Of a stretch of DNA of 64,000 nucleotides, positions 46,401-55,083 are shown one piece after another. This stretch comes from Streptomyces lunaelactis (GTDB lineage Bacteria; Actinomycetota; Actinomycetes; Streptomycetales; Streptomycetaceae): the NCBI RefSeq assembly GCF_003054555.1, contig NZ_CP026304.1, positions 7,006,001-7,070,000 on the forward strand, in the 5' to 3' direction. Within the stretch, counting starts at the first letter, position 1, and each line of letters begins with the position of its first letter. Under the pieces are notes generated by a model that made no database searches, was not told the origin of the DNA, and worked only from the letters and a program-made list of their open reading frames with translations. The position numbers were made by a program, and so were the translations under genes.

Positions 46401-46455
46401 TGACAACCGAACTTCACGACTTCCCGTCAACATTCCCTGCGACTACGCTCGCTCC

Positions 46456-47229
46456 GTGCCCAAGCAGCCCAGACACGTGACGGACCCGTCCCTGTCTCTC
46501 CAGCTGAGCGTGGACCGCACCAGTCCGGTCCCGCTCTACTTCCAGCTGTCGCAACAGCTGGAAGCGGCCATCGAGAGAGGGACCCTCACCCCCGGCAGCC
46601 TGCTCGGCAACGAGATCGAGCTGGCCGGCCGGCTCGGGCTGTCCCGCCCCACCGTCCGCCAGGCCATCCAGTCCCTCGTCGACAAGGGCCTCCTCGTACG
46701 CCGCAGGGGCGTCGGCACCCAGGTCGTGCACAGCCAGGTCAAGCGCCCGCTGGAGCTCAGCAGCCTCTACGACGACCTGGAGTCGGCCGGTCAGCGGCCG
46801 GCCACCATCGTGCTGACCAACCGCATCGAGCCCGCGAGCGCCGAGGTCGCGGCCGCACTCGGCGTGCCGGAGGGCAGCGACGTCCGGCTGATCGAGCGGC
46901 TGAGATTCGCCCACGGCGAGCCGATGGCCCGGCTGCGCAACCATCTGCCGTCCGGCCTCCTCGAATGCGACACCGAGCGGCTCGAGGCCACTGGCCTGTA
47001 CCGGATGATGCGGGCCGCGGGGATCACGCTGCACAGCGCCCGGCAGTCGGTCGGGGCGCGGGCCGCCAGCGAGCTGGAGGCCGAGCTGCTGACCGAGGAG
47101 ACCGGCGCACCGCTGCTGACCATGGAGCGCACCACCTTCGACGACACCGGCCGCGCGATCGAGTTCGGCTCGCACATCTACCGTGCATCGCGCTACGCCT
47201 TCGAGTTCCAGCTCCTCGTCCGGCCATAG
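46456..47229 (+). CDS. GntR/HutC-family regulator with UTRA domain
   Basis: The GTG at 46456 is used, though a GTG at 46477 would also fit; the protein is about 257 residues. The winged helix is at residues 12-80 (PVPLYFQLSQQLEAAIERGT, then ELAGRLGLSRPTVRQAIQSL, VRRRGVGTQVV). The UTRA ligand domain follows (LERLRFAHGEPMARLRNHLP, ..., LLTMERTTFDDTGRAIEFGS). HutC-type members sense sugars or their phosphates. It lies between the oxidoreductase and the ABC operon, which share its predicted operator. Confidence 0.92.
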   Translation: MPKQPRHVTDPSLSLQLSVDRTSPVPLYFQLSQQLEAAIERGTLTPGSLLGNEIELAGRLGLSRPTVRQAIQSLVDKGLLVRRRGVGTQVVHSQVKRPLELSSLYDDLESAGQRPATIVLTNRIEPASAEVAAALGVPEGSDVRLIERLRFAHGEPMARLRNHLPSGLLECDTERLEATGLYRMMRAAGITLHSARQSVGARAASELEAELLTEETGAPLLTMERTTFDDTGRAIEFGSHIYRASRYAFEFQLLVRP

Positions 47230-47304
47230 CCCACCCGGCCCGTCCGCGGCTCACCTGGGACCGGCTCACCTGGACGCGACGTAGCGGCCCGCACGATCAG
47301 GTCA

Positions 47305-47349
47305 CGTAAGAATGTCAGTCGCGTAAGAATGTTCGGACAAAGTCTTGAC
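47305..47349 (+). promoter_or_regulatory. operator and promoter region of the sugar ABC operon
   Basis: Two direct copies of CGTAAGAATGT (47305-47315 and 47322-47332) are 17 bases apart. They are followed by the 15-mer GGACAAAGTCTTGAC (47335-47349), which overlaps a -35 box TTGACG; a -10-like TAAAAA follows after 18 bases. The ABC operon starts at 47421. Confidence 0.55.
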
Positions 47350-47420
47350 GAGGTCCCCGCGACCGCCGTAAAAACTCACCCAGCCGCAACCGGGCGGCCG
47401 GGAGAGAAGGCGGACCCACC

Positions 47421-48419
47421 ATGCGTACCAACCGCAAGGCAGCAGCCCTGCTCGCCGCATGTGCCCTGGTCGTCGTCGCCGGATGCAGCAGTTCCGGTGG
47501 CAAGGAGGCGAAGGAGACCCCCTCCAAGGGCGGCGGTGGCGGCGAGGCCGCCACCACCCAACGGCTGAAGATCGCGATGGTGACGCACTCCGGCGAGGGC
47601 GACACCTTCTGGGACATCGTCCAGAGCGGCGCCAAGGTCGCGGCACGCAAGGACAACGTCGAGTTCCTCTACGCCGCCAACAAGGAGGGCAAGGAGCAGG
47701 CCCAGCTCGTCCAGACCTACATCGACCAGAAGGTCGACGGCATCATCGTGACCCTGGCCAAGCCCGAAGCCGTCCAGGACGTCGTCAAGAAGGCCGTCGC
47801 GGCCGGCATACCCGTCGTCACGATCAACTCCGGCGCCGAGTTCTCGAAGGCGGTCGGCGCGCTCAGCCATATCGGCCAGGACGAGTCCGTGGCCGGCGAG
47901 GCCGTCGGCGAGGAGCTCAACAAGCGCGGCAAGAAGAAGGCCGTCTGCGTCATCCACGAGCAGGGCAATGTCTCGCTCGAAGCCCGCTGCGCCGGCGTGA
48001 AGAAGACGTTCAAGGGGACCGTCGAGAACCTCAACGTCGAGGGCACCAACATGCCCGCCTCCACCTCCTCCATCGAGGCGAAGCTGCAGAGCGCCAAGGA
48101 CATCGACGCCATCGTCACCCTCGGCGCGCCCTTCGCCGCGGCCTCCGTCAAGGCCAAGGAGGGCGCGGGCTCCAGCGCCGAGGTCAACACCTTCGACCTC
48201 AACGCCGAGGTGGTCAAGCAGCTCAAGGCCAAGCAGATCGGCTTCGCCGTGGACCAGCAGCCCTACCTCCAGGGCTATCTCGCCGTCGACGAGCTCTGGC
48301 TCAACAAGATCAACGGTAATGTGATCGGCGGCGGCAAGCCGATCCTCACAGGCCCCGCGCTCGTCACCGAGAAGGACGTGCCCGCGCTGGAGAAGCTCAC
48401 CGCCGACGGCACCCGATGA
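47421..48419 (+). CDS. sugar ABC transporter substrate-binding lipoprotein (first copy)
   Basis: The protein has 332 residues. The lipobox is VVAGC (Cys22) and a Gly/Lys-rich stalk follows. The periplasmic-binding-protein type 1 (Peripla_BP_4) fold shows LKIAMVTHSGEGDTFWDIVQ, VDGIIVTLAKPEAVQDVVKK and GQDESVAGEAVGEELNKRGK. These proteins deliver ribose-, xylose- or inositol-like sugars. The frame is closely similar to the next gene, with which it shares most motifs. The ATG at 47421 follows a GGGAGAAGG site. Confidence 0.93.
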   Translation: MRTNRKAAALLAACALVVVAGCSSSGGKEAKETPSKGGGGGEAATTQRLKIAMVTHSGEGDTFWDIVQSGAKVAARKDNVEFLYAANKEGKEQAQLVQTYIDQKVDGIIVTLAKPEAVQDVVKKAVAAGIPVVTINSGAEFSKAVGALSHIGQDESVAGEAVGEELNKRGKKKAVCVIHEQGNVSLEARCAGVKKTFKGTVENLNVEGTNMPASTSSIEAKLQSAKDIDAIVTLGAPFAAASVKAKEGAGSSAEVNTFDLNAEVVKQLKAKQIGFAVDQQPYLQGYLAVDELWLNKINGNVIGGGKPILTGPALVTEKDVPALEKLTADGTR

Positions 48420-48547
48420 CCTACGCGGCGCACCCGCTGCCCAGCCTCCGACCTGCCGTGACACATACTTGGGCGGCCGGGGCGCGCCATCACGCCCCCC
48501 GGCCGCACCGGGAAGCACAGCGAGTACGGCAAGAAGGGCACGGCTTC

Positions 48548-49561
48548 GTGGCTAGGGCAAGGACAGGGGTACGCGCGATCGGCGCGCTGCTGGCAGCGGT
48601 ACTCGGAGCCTCTCTGGCGGGTTGCAGCAGCACCGGCGGCAAGCGCGCGGAGGACGCCCGCAAGGCGCAGACCGCCGCGGGCAAGGCCGCCGTGAACACC
48701 CCCCGATGGACCTTCGCCATGGTCACCCACTCGGGCGACGGCGACACCTTCTGGGACATCGTCCAGAACGGCGCCGAGCAGGCCGCCGTCAAGGACAACA
48801 TCAACTTCCTCTACTCCCACAGCGACGAGGGCCAGCAGCAGGCCCAGCTCGTCCAGGCGGCCATCGACAAGAAGGTCAACGGCCTGATCGTCTCGCTCGC
48901 CAAGCCCGACGCGATGAAGGACGTCATCGCCAGGGCCGAGAAGGCCGGCATCCCGGTGATCACCGTCAACTCGGGATCCGAGCAGTCCAAGGCGTACGGC
49001 GCGCTCACCCACATCGGCCAGGACGAGACCATCGCGGGCGAGGCCGTCGGCGACGAGCTCGACAAACGGGGCAAGAAGAAGGCCCTGTGCGTGCTGCACG
49101 AACAGGGCAACGTCGGTCATGAGCAGCGCTGCGCCGGAGTGAAGAAGGCCTTCGGCGGCCAGTTGCAGAACCTCTACGTCGACGGCACCAACATGCCCGA
49201 CGTCCAGGCTTCCATCGAGGCGAAGCTCCAGTCCGACCGTTCCATCGACTCCGTCGTCACGCTCGGCGCGCCCTTCGCGGACGCCGCCGTCCAGGCGAAG
49301 AGGACCGCGGAGAGCAAGGCCGAGATCGACACCTTCGACCTCAACGCCAAGGTCGCCACCGCCCTGACGGCGGGCACGCTCGGCTTCGCCGTCGACCAGC
49401 AGCCCTACCTCCAGGGGTACCAGGCCGTGGATCTGCTGTGGCTCTACAAGTACAACGCCGATGTCCTCGGCGGCGGGCGGCCCGTCCTCACAGGACCGCA
49501 GATCATCTCCCAGAAGGACGCCGCCGAGCTGCGGATATACACGGAGCGGGGGACCCGATGA
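48548..49561 (+). CDS. sugar ABC transporter substrate-binding lipoprotein (second copy)
   Basis: The GTG at 48548 gives 337 residues with lipobox LAGC and a short charged stalk. It is a tandem paralogue of the preceding gene: WTFAMVTHSGDGDTFWDIVQ, VNGLIVSLAKPDAMKDVIAR, GQDETIAGEAVGDELDKRGK and FDLNAKVATALTAGTLGFAV align step by step. Two binding proteins in front of a single permease would widen the substrate range or affinity. Its stop overlaps the permease start (ATGA). Confidence 0.92.
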   Translation: MARARTGVRAIGALLAAVLGASLAGCSSTGGKRAEDARKAQTAAGKAAVNTPRWTFAMVTHSGDGDTFWDIVQNGAEQAAVKDNINFLYSHSDEGQQQAQLVQAAIDKKVNGLIVSLAKPDAMKDVIARAEKAGIPVITVNSGSEQSKAYGALTHIGQDETIAGEAVGDELDKRGKKKALCVLHEQGNVGHEQRCAGVKKAFGGQLQNLYVDGTNMPDVQASIEAKLQSDRSIDSVVTLGAPFADAAVQAKRTAESKAEIDTFDLNAKVATALTAGTLGFAVDQQPYLQGYQAVDLLWLYKYNADVLGGGRPVLTGPQIISQKDAAELRIYTERGTR

Positions 49562-50625
49562 GTACGACCGCACCACCTGCCACACCGGACAGGACGCCGG
49601 ACAGGGCGACCGACGAGCGGCTGCTGCGCACCTCGCCCCTGCGCAGGCTGATGGGTCGGCCCGAACTGGGATCGGTCGTCGGCGCCGTGGCGGTCTTCAT
49701 CTTCTTCTCGATCATCGCGGACTCCTTCCTGCAGGCGTCCAGCCTCTCCACCGTCATGTACGCGGCATCGACCCTCGGCATCATGGCCGTACCGGTCGCG
49801 CTCCTGATGATCGGCGGCGAGTTCGACCTCTCGGCCGGCGTCCTGGTGACCAGCTCCGCGCTGATCTCCTCGATGGTCAGCTACCAGATGACGGCGAACG
49901 TCTGGGCCGGCATCTTCGTCTCGCTGCTCGTCACGCTCGCGGTCGGGGTCTTCAACGGCTTCATGCTGACCCGTACGAAGCTTCCGAGCTTCATCATCAC
50001 GCTCGGTACGTTCCTGATGCTGACCGGCCTCAACCTCGGCTTCACCAAGCTGATCAGCGGCACGGTCTCGACGAAGTCCATCGGCGACATGGAGGGCTTC
50101 GCGTCCGCCAAGAAGGTCTTCGCCTCCGAGCTCACCCTCGGTGACGTCACCCTCAAGGTGACCATCCTGTGGTGGTTCGTCCTGGTCGCCCTGGCCACCT
50201 GGATTCTGCTGCGTACGCGCTTCGGCAACTGGATCTTCGCGGTCGGCGGCGGCGCGGACGCGGCCCGCGCGGTCGGTGTCCCGGTCAACAAGACCAAGAT
50301 CGGCCTCTATATGGGCGTCGCCTTCGCCGCCTGGGTCTCCGGCCAGCATCTGCTGTTCTCCTTCGACGTGGTGCAGTCCGGCGAAGGCGTCGGCAACGAG
50401 CTGACGTACATCATCGCGGCCGTCATCGGCGGCTGTCTGATCACCGGCGGCTACGGCTCCGCGATCGGGTCCGCGGTCGGCGCGTTCATCTTCGGTATGA
50501 CCAGCAAGGGCATCGTGTACGCGGAGTGGAACCCGGACTGGTTCAAGTTCTTCCTCGGAGCGATGCTCCTTCTGGCCACCCTGCTCAACGCATGGGTCCG
50601 CAAGCGTGCGGAGGCAAGCAAGTGA
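49558..50625 (+). CDS. sugar ABC transporter permease (RbsC-type)
   Basis: The protein has 355 residues. About eight to ten membrane spans include [38 protein letters not shown] with the conserved GGEFDLSAG motif of ribose/xylose permeases, and [20 protein letters not shown] near the C-terminus, the coupling loop of this family. It starts inside the stop of the second binding protein and ends overlapping the ATPase GTG. A single permease gene implies a homodimer. Confidence 0.93.
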   Translation: MSTTAPPATPDRTPDRATDERLLRTSPLRRLMGRPELGSVVGAVAVFIFFSIIADSFLQASSLSTVMYAASTLGIMAVPVALLMIGGEFDLSAGVLVTSSALISSMVSYQMTANVWAGIFVSLLVTLAVGVFNGFMLTRTKLPSFIITLGTFLMLTGLNLGFTKLISGTVSTKSIGDMEGFASAKKVFASELTLGDVTLKVTILWWFVLVALATWILLRTRFGNWIFAVGGGADAARAVGVPVNKTKIGLYMGVAFAAWVSGQHLLFSFDVVQSGEGVGNELTYIIAAVIGGCLITGGYGSAIGSAVGAFIFGMTSKGIVYAEWNPDWFKFFLGAMLLLATLLNAWVRKRAEASK

Positions 50626-51425
50626 CAGCCCTCGTCGAGCTCGACAACGTCAGTAAGTACTACGGCAACATCCGCGCCCTGGAGGGCGTCTCGCTCGAGG
50701 TGCACGCCGGGGAGATCTCCTGCGTGCTGGGCGACAACGGCGCCGGCAAGTCCACCCTGATCAAGATCATCGCGGGCCTGCACCGGCACGACGCGGGCAC
50801 CTTCCTGATCGAGGGCGAGGAGACGAGCCTGGCCAGTCCGCGCGAGGCCCTGGACCGGGGCATCGCCACCGTTTACCAGGACCTCGCCGTCGTACCGCTG
50901 ATGCCGGTCTGGCGGAACTTCTTCCTCGGCTCCGAGCCGACCAAGGGGGCCGGCCCCTTCAAGCGTCTCGACGTCGAGAAGATGCGCGAGACAACCCGCG
51001 CCGAGCTGCTGCGCATGGGCATCGACCTGCGCGATGTCGACCAGCCCATCGGGACGCTGTCGGGCGGTGAGCGCCAGTGTGTGGCGATCGCCCGGGCCGT
51101 CTACTTCGGTGCGAAGGTCCTGGTCCTGGACGAGCCGACCGCCGCGCTCGGAGTCAAGCAGTCCGGCGTCGTGCTGAAGTATGTGGCGGCGGCACGCGAC
51201 GCGGGCCTTGGTGTCGTGCTGATCACCCACAACCCGCACCACGCGTATCTGGTCGGCGACCGCTTCGTGCTGCTCAAGCGCGGCACGATGTCCGCCAGCC
51301 ACACCAAGAACTCGGTGACGCTCGATGAGCTCACCCGCCAGATGGCGGGCGGCAGCGAGCTGGAGGACCTGCGCCACGAACTGGAGCGCGCCCCGACGCC
51401 GACGCACTTGGGCGGCCATGACTAG
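50622..51425 (+). CDS. sugar ABC transporter ATPase (single-domain)
   Basis: The protein has 267 residues: Walker [15 protein letters not shown]-loop [12 protein letters not shown], signature [17 protein letters not shown], Walker [13 protein letters not shown], and H-loop [14 protein letters not shown]. It is one domain long, whereas RbsA-type ATPases of this group usually have two. The TAG stop sits in a CTAG target of a 76-bp MITE. Confidence 0.93.
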   Translation: MTALVELDNVSKYYGNIRALEGVSLEVHAGEISCVLGDNGAGKSTLIKIIAGLHRHDAGTFLIEGEETSLASPREALDRGIATVYQDLAVVPLMPVWRNFFLGSEPTKGAGPFKRLDVEKMRETTRAELLRMGIDLRDVDQPIGTLSGGERQCVAIARAVYFGAKVLVLDEPTAALGVKQSGVVLKYVAAARDAGLGVVLITHNPHHAYLVGDRFVLLKRGTMSASHTKNSVTLDELTRQMAGGSELEDLRHELERAPTPTHLGGHD

Positions 51426-51501
51426 GTTCTTTCGTTTGGATCAGGCCGGATGAGCGTGCGTGCCAGGGCACGCGAGCCCGGCAAGATCCAAACGAGAGGC
51501 C
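51426..51501. mobile_element. 76-bp MITE-like element flanked by CTAG
   Basis: CTAG at 51422-51425 and 51502-51505 flank 76 bases whose ends are inverted: left GTTCTTTCGTTTGGATC, right (complement) GGCCTCTCGTTTGGATC. The inner part is also self-complementary (GCGTGC...GCGAGC type arms). There is no coding capacity. Terminal repeats and a 4-bp target copy match IS5/IS427-type MITEs that use CTAG. It could also act as a terminator for the ABC operon. Confidence 0.7.
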
Positions 51502-51505
51502 CTAG

Positions 51506-51580
51506 AGCCTGATTTTCAGCCCCTTTGGCGTTTGAGGAGCGGGGCCCGGGGCGGAGCCCCGGCTCGGGCCCGGCCGCGGC
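51506..51580. repeat. intergenic repeat, partial
   Basis: The stretch contains GGCGTTTGAGG and GGGGCCCGGGGCGGAGCCCC, related to the blocks at 10195-10370 and 34640-34751. It likely forms a terminator hairpin for the ABC operon. Confidence 0.5.
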
Positions 51581-51643
51581 GGGGCATACCGGATGGCAGA
51601 ATCGGTCTCCTGACAGCGACCGCCCCCGAGACCCCGCAGGGAC

Positions 51644-52804
51644 ATGAGCACCTACCGCGACTTCGCGTACCGCGGCTCCGCCCGCGCCACCGTCCTGAAG
51701 ACCGTCGGCACCCGTGAGCGGCGCTCGCACCTCACCGCGCCCCGCGTCCCCACCGTCGGCATCGACATCGGCGGTACGAAGGTGATGGCGGGTGTCGTCG
51801 ACGCCGACGGGATCATCCTCGAGAAGATCCGTACCGAGACGCCGGACAAGTCCAAGAGCCCCAAGGTCGTCGAGGACACCATCTGCGAGCTGGTGCTCGA
51901 CCTCTCCGACCGGCACGATGTGCACGCCGTGGGCATCGGAGCGGCCGGCTGGGTCGACGCGGACCGCTCCAAGGTCCTCTTCGCGCCCCATCTGGCCTGG
52001 CGCAACGAGCCCCTGCGCGACGCCCTCTCGGGCCGCCTCGCCGTTCCCGTACTGGTCGACAACGACGCCAACACCGCCGCCTGGGCGGAGTGGCGCTTCG
52101 GCGCCGGCCGCGGCGAGGACCACCTCGTGATGATCACCCTCGGTACCGGCATCGGCGGGGCGATCCTCGAGGACGGGAAGGTCAAGCGCGGCAAGTACGG
52201 AGTCGCCGGCGAATTCGGCCATATGCAGGTTGTGCCCGGCGGTCACCGCTGTCCGTGCGGCAACCGCGGCTGCTGGGAGCAGTACAGCTCCGGCAACGCC
52301 CTGGTCCGTGAGGCCCGCGAGCTCGCCGCCGCCGACTCCCCGGTCGCCCACAGCCTCATCGAGCGCGTCGGCGGCAATGTCCACGAGATCACCGGACCGG
52401 TCATCACCGAGCTCGCCCGCGAGGGCGACGCGATGTGCATCGAGCTCTTCCAGGACATCGGCCAGTGGCTCGGCGTCGGCATCGCCAACCTCGCCGCCGC
52501 CCTCGACCCCTCCTGTTTCGTCATCGGCGGCGGCGTCAGCGCCGCCGACGACCTCCTCATCGGCCCCGCCCGGGACGCCTTCCGCCGCCATCTCACCGGC
52601 CGCGGCTACCGCCCGGAGGCCCGGATCGTGAAGGCCCAGCTCGGCCCCGAGGCGGGTATGGTCGGTGCCGCGGACTTGGCGCGTCTCGTGGCGCGCCGCT
52701 TTCGCCGGGCCAACCGGCGCCGTGTGGAGCGCCATGAGCGGTACGAGCGCTATGCGCAGGCCATTCGTAACTCCAGCCCCACCCGCCCCACCCAGGAACC
52801 GTAG
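51644..52804 (+). CDS. ROK-family sugar kinase
   Basis: The protein has 386 residues. The phosphate-binding motif is VGIDIGGTKVMAGVVD, the catalytic Asp lies in VLVDNDANTAAWAEWRF, the glycine loop is ITLGTGIGGAIL, and the ROK zinc motif is GHRCPCGNRGCWEQYSSG (C-x-C-G-x2-G-C). It most resembles Streptomyces glucokinase-like ROK proteins. It lacks a DNA-binding N-terminus, so it is an enzyme, not a repressor. Its place after a sugar ABC operon suggests that it phosphorylates the imported sugar. About 35 extra residues at each end surround the core. Confidence 0.9.
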   Translation: MSTYRDFAYRGSARATVLKTVGTRERRSHLTAPRVPTVGIDIGGTKVMAGVVDADGIILEKIRTETPDKSKSPKVVEDTICELVLDLSDRHDVHAVGIGAAGWVDADRSKVLFAPHLAWRNEPLRDALSGRLAVPVLVDNDANTAAWAEWRFGAGRGEDHLVMITLGTGIGGAILEDGKVKRGKYGVAGEFGHMQVVPGGHRCPCGNRGCWEQYSSGNALVREARELAAADSPVAHSLIERVGGNVHEITGPVITELAREGDAMCIELFQDIGQWLGVGIANLAAALDPSCFVIGGGVSAADDLLIGPARDAFRRHLTGRGYRPEARIVKAQLGPEAGMVGAADLARLVARRFRRANRRRVERHERYERYAQAIRNSSPTRPTQEP

Positions 52805-52806
52805 CG

Positions 52807-53385
52807 ATGACCCTGCCCCGACAGTCCACGTCCCCGGACGAGAGCGTCCGCCCCCCTGAGAGCAGGCGGCACATGCTCTTCCGCCGGTGGCTGACGGCGA
52901 TCACCATCGTGCTGCTCGTCGGTATCCCGGCCGGCTATCTGGTGATCTCCGCCGAGCAGAGCCGGGACAGCGGCCGGGACAAGGAGGCGGAGTCCTCGGC
53001 CACCGGTCTGCAGGAGACCTGGCCGTCCCAGATGAAGCGCCGCGTCTTCGAGGTGCCGATCCCCCCGAAGTCCAAGCACGTCGCCTACTACGAGACCAGC
53101 AACTGGAAGACCAGCCGGCTGTTCGTGCAGTTCCGCACCACGTCCGCCGGGCTCGACCGGTTCCTGGAGGGTGTCGGGACGAGCCGCGCCCAGCTGGAGG
53201 ACGGCGAGGTCACCATCAGCACGCGTGACGCCGACACGGTCGGCTGGGACTTCGGCGCGGGGCCGGGCGACTGGGCCGGCGTCAGCCATGCGCAGAAGGA
53301 CCCGCGGCCCAGCCAGGACATCACTGTGAACCTCGCGGACGAGGCCCGTCCCGTGGTGTTCGTCGTCTCGACTGCGACCCCCTGA
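52807..53385 (+). CDS. membrane-anchored hypothetical protein, 192 aa
   Basis: It starts 2 bases after the ROK stop. One transmembrane helix (LTAITIVLLVGIPAGYLVIS) lies near residues 30-49, with an outer domain of about 140 residues (KSKHVAYYETSNWKTSRLFV, then QFRTTSAGLDRFLEGVGTSR). That domain has a simple alpha/beta look without cysteines or known motifs. Co-transcription with the kinase is likely because of the spacing. I do not recognise a family. Confidence 0.7.
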   Translation: MTLPRQSTSPDESVRPPESRRHMLFRRWLTAITIVLLVGIPAGYLVISAEQSRDSGRDKEAESSATGLQETWPSQMKRRVFEVPIPPKSKHVAYYETSNWKTSRLFVQFRTTSAGLDRFLEGVGTSRAQLEDGEVTISTRDADTVGWDFGAGPGDWAGVSHAQKDPRPSQDITVNLADEARPVVFVVSTATP

Positions 53386-54223
53386 CCGCAGGACTCGGGT
53401 CCACTCACCCGCCGGGGGCGGTTGCGGGTGCTGCCGAGGCGGGTACGTTGGCCCGCATCTGCCGCACTGGGCCGTGGCCACCGCAACCACATTCGCCCTC
53501 GTGCGCACGCGATAGATCATGCACGGTTACGGCGGCCGAAAATCGATTGAGCACCCCACGTGGTGCGCCTTCCGTACGCATCGCGCCCATTCCCGTATCG
53601 GAGGCGGCGAGCTGACCGGATGGTCCGACTGCAATATGCATAACTCGCTCTATATGGAGCTTACTTGAAGAAAGCCGGCGGAGCTCCGGACGACAGCCTT
53701 CGCCACACTTGAGTCAACGGGCAAGCGAGGGAGTGCGGTTCTCTGGCGCTCCGAAATCGCGAGGTCGACGCCCCATACTCCCCAACTTTGCAGATTCGTT
53801 CGAGATTAGCGAATCAGAGCGAGACTGAAATCGGCTATTCTCGCAATCCCGCTCTGAGGGGGTTGTGCCCAGACCGGCGCTGATGGGTCAATAGAAGCAG
53901 CTGAGCTGCACGATAGGCCCACTCCCACGACTGGGCCGGCGGCGGCGCGGCACGTTCGAACGGCCAGGCTCCGCCATCGGCGGTGGCATCTCCCTTCCCT
54001 CACCTACTCCTTGACGCCCCGCGTTCAGGGGCGCGCATTCGACTCCGGGCCGACCAGCCGTCGACTCCACGGAATTCGAGCTCATTCAGGGAGCACCTAG
54101 TTTCCCCCTGTGTACCGCCAATTCCAGCGCGGTGCATGCGTTGCTGACGAGCAACGACGACTGACCCGCCGGGCAGAACAACACCTCACCCAAACCCTCG
54201 GTTTGCCCTCTAGGAGGTACACC
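53386..54223. other. gene-free stretch of lower GC
   Basis: No frame with convincing codon bias is present. GC content falls visibly between about 53530 and 53880, and a small dyad (GATTCG...CGAATC near 53790-53815) occurs. The region ends in a promoter-like section before the IPT genes, with TAGGAGGTACACC as a very strong ribosome site. It may mark the border of acquired DNA. Confidence 0.45.
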
Positions 54224-54964
54224 ATGCCCATCTCCCCGAACCAGGGATCCACTGGCGGCGGCACCACCGTCACCATCACCGGTACCAACCTCGGCAGCGC
54301 CACTGCCGTGAAGTTCGGTAGCAAGCCGGCCACAATCACCTCCAATACCCCGACTTCCGTGACCGTCACCTCCCCGTCGGGCAGCGGTACGGCCCCAGTC
54401 ACGGTGACCACGGCCGCAGGCGCAAGCAACCCCCTGAACTTCTATTACATCGGCGCACCGTTCAAGGCCTCGCTGAGTGCTGCTTCGGGACCCTCCGCCG
54501 GCGGTAACACCGTCACCATCAGCGGCATCGGTCTCGCAACCGCCTCTTCTGTCGCCTTCGGGGGCAACAACGCAACCCCGACCGTCACCTCCGACAGCCT
54601 GCTGAACGTCACCGTTCCTGCCGGCACCAGTGGCTCAGTCGGCGTGAGCGTCACCACCACGGGTGGTACGAACAACGGCTTCTCCTACACCTACGTGGAT
54701 GTGCCCACGATCATCGAGCTGGCACCGACGTCAGGGTCGACTTCCGGCGGCACCGCGGTCACGATCACCGGAACCGAGCTCGCCACCACCGAGTCGGTCA
54801 CCTTCGACGGCGTAACCGCGCCTTTCGCGGTGGTCAACAGCACCACGCTGTCAGTGGTCACACCGCCGGGCACGGCGGGCGCGGTCGACGTCGTCGTCAA
54901 CACGACCGGCGGAAGCGCCACCGCATCGGGCGGTTTCACCTACGTGGCGAGCCCCGGCATCTGA
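54224..54964 (+). CDS. IPT/TIG-domain protein, three modules
   Basis: The ATG at 54224 follows AGGAGGT and gives 246 residues with no signal peptide. It opens directly with a TIG strand (MPISPNQGSTGGGTTVTITG). Three IPT/TIG immunoglobulin-like modules of about 80 residues follow, each with the pattern P-x-SG-x-x-(A/S)GG-(T/N)-x-VTI-(T/S)G and an ending such as VTTTGGTNNGFSYTYVD. IPT repeats act in adhesion or assembly at the surface. Without an export signal it may be released by lysis or another route, or act within the cell. It is followed by a similar four-module gene. Confidence 0.88.
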   Translation: MPISPNQGSTGGGTTVTITGTNLGSATAVKFGSKPATITSNTPTSVTVTSPSGSGTAPVTVTTAAGASNPLNFYYIGAPFKASLSAASGPSAGGNTVTISGIGLATASSVAFGGNNATPTVTSDSLLNVTVPAGTSGSVGVSVTTTGGTNNGFSYTYVDVPTIIELAPTSGSTSGGTAVTITGTELATTESVTFDGVTAPFAVVNSTTLSVVTPPGTAGAVDVVVNTTGGSATASGGFTYVASPGI

Positions 54965-55083
54965 TCGACGTTCCCGGCACCTGCCGGGCGAGCAGGCGGC
55001 CCGGGCACCTCCGGAAGGCGCCCAGGCCGTCACCGTGCCCCACCCCCTATGGCCGTATCCGTCCACCGCTGTAAAGAGGCACC

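Noticed and set aside
53386..54223. tRNA or other RNA gene in the lower-GC spacer
   Set aside because: I found no cloverleaf or GTTCRA-type loop with matching arms. The small GATTCG/CGAATC dyad is too short.
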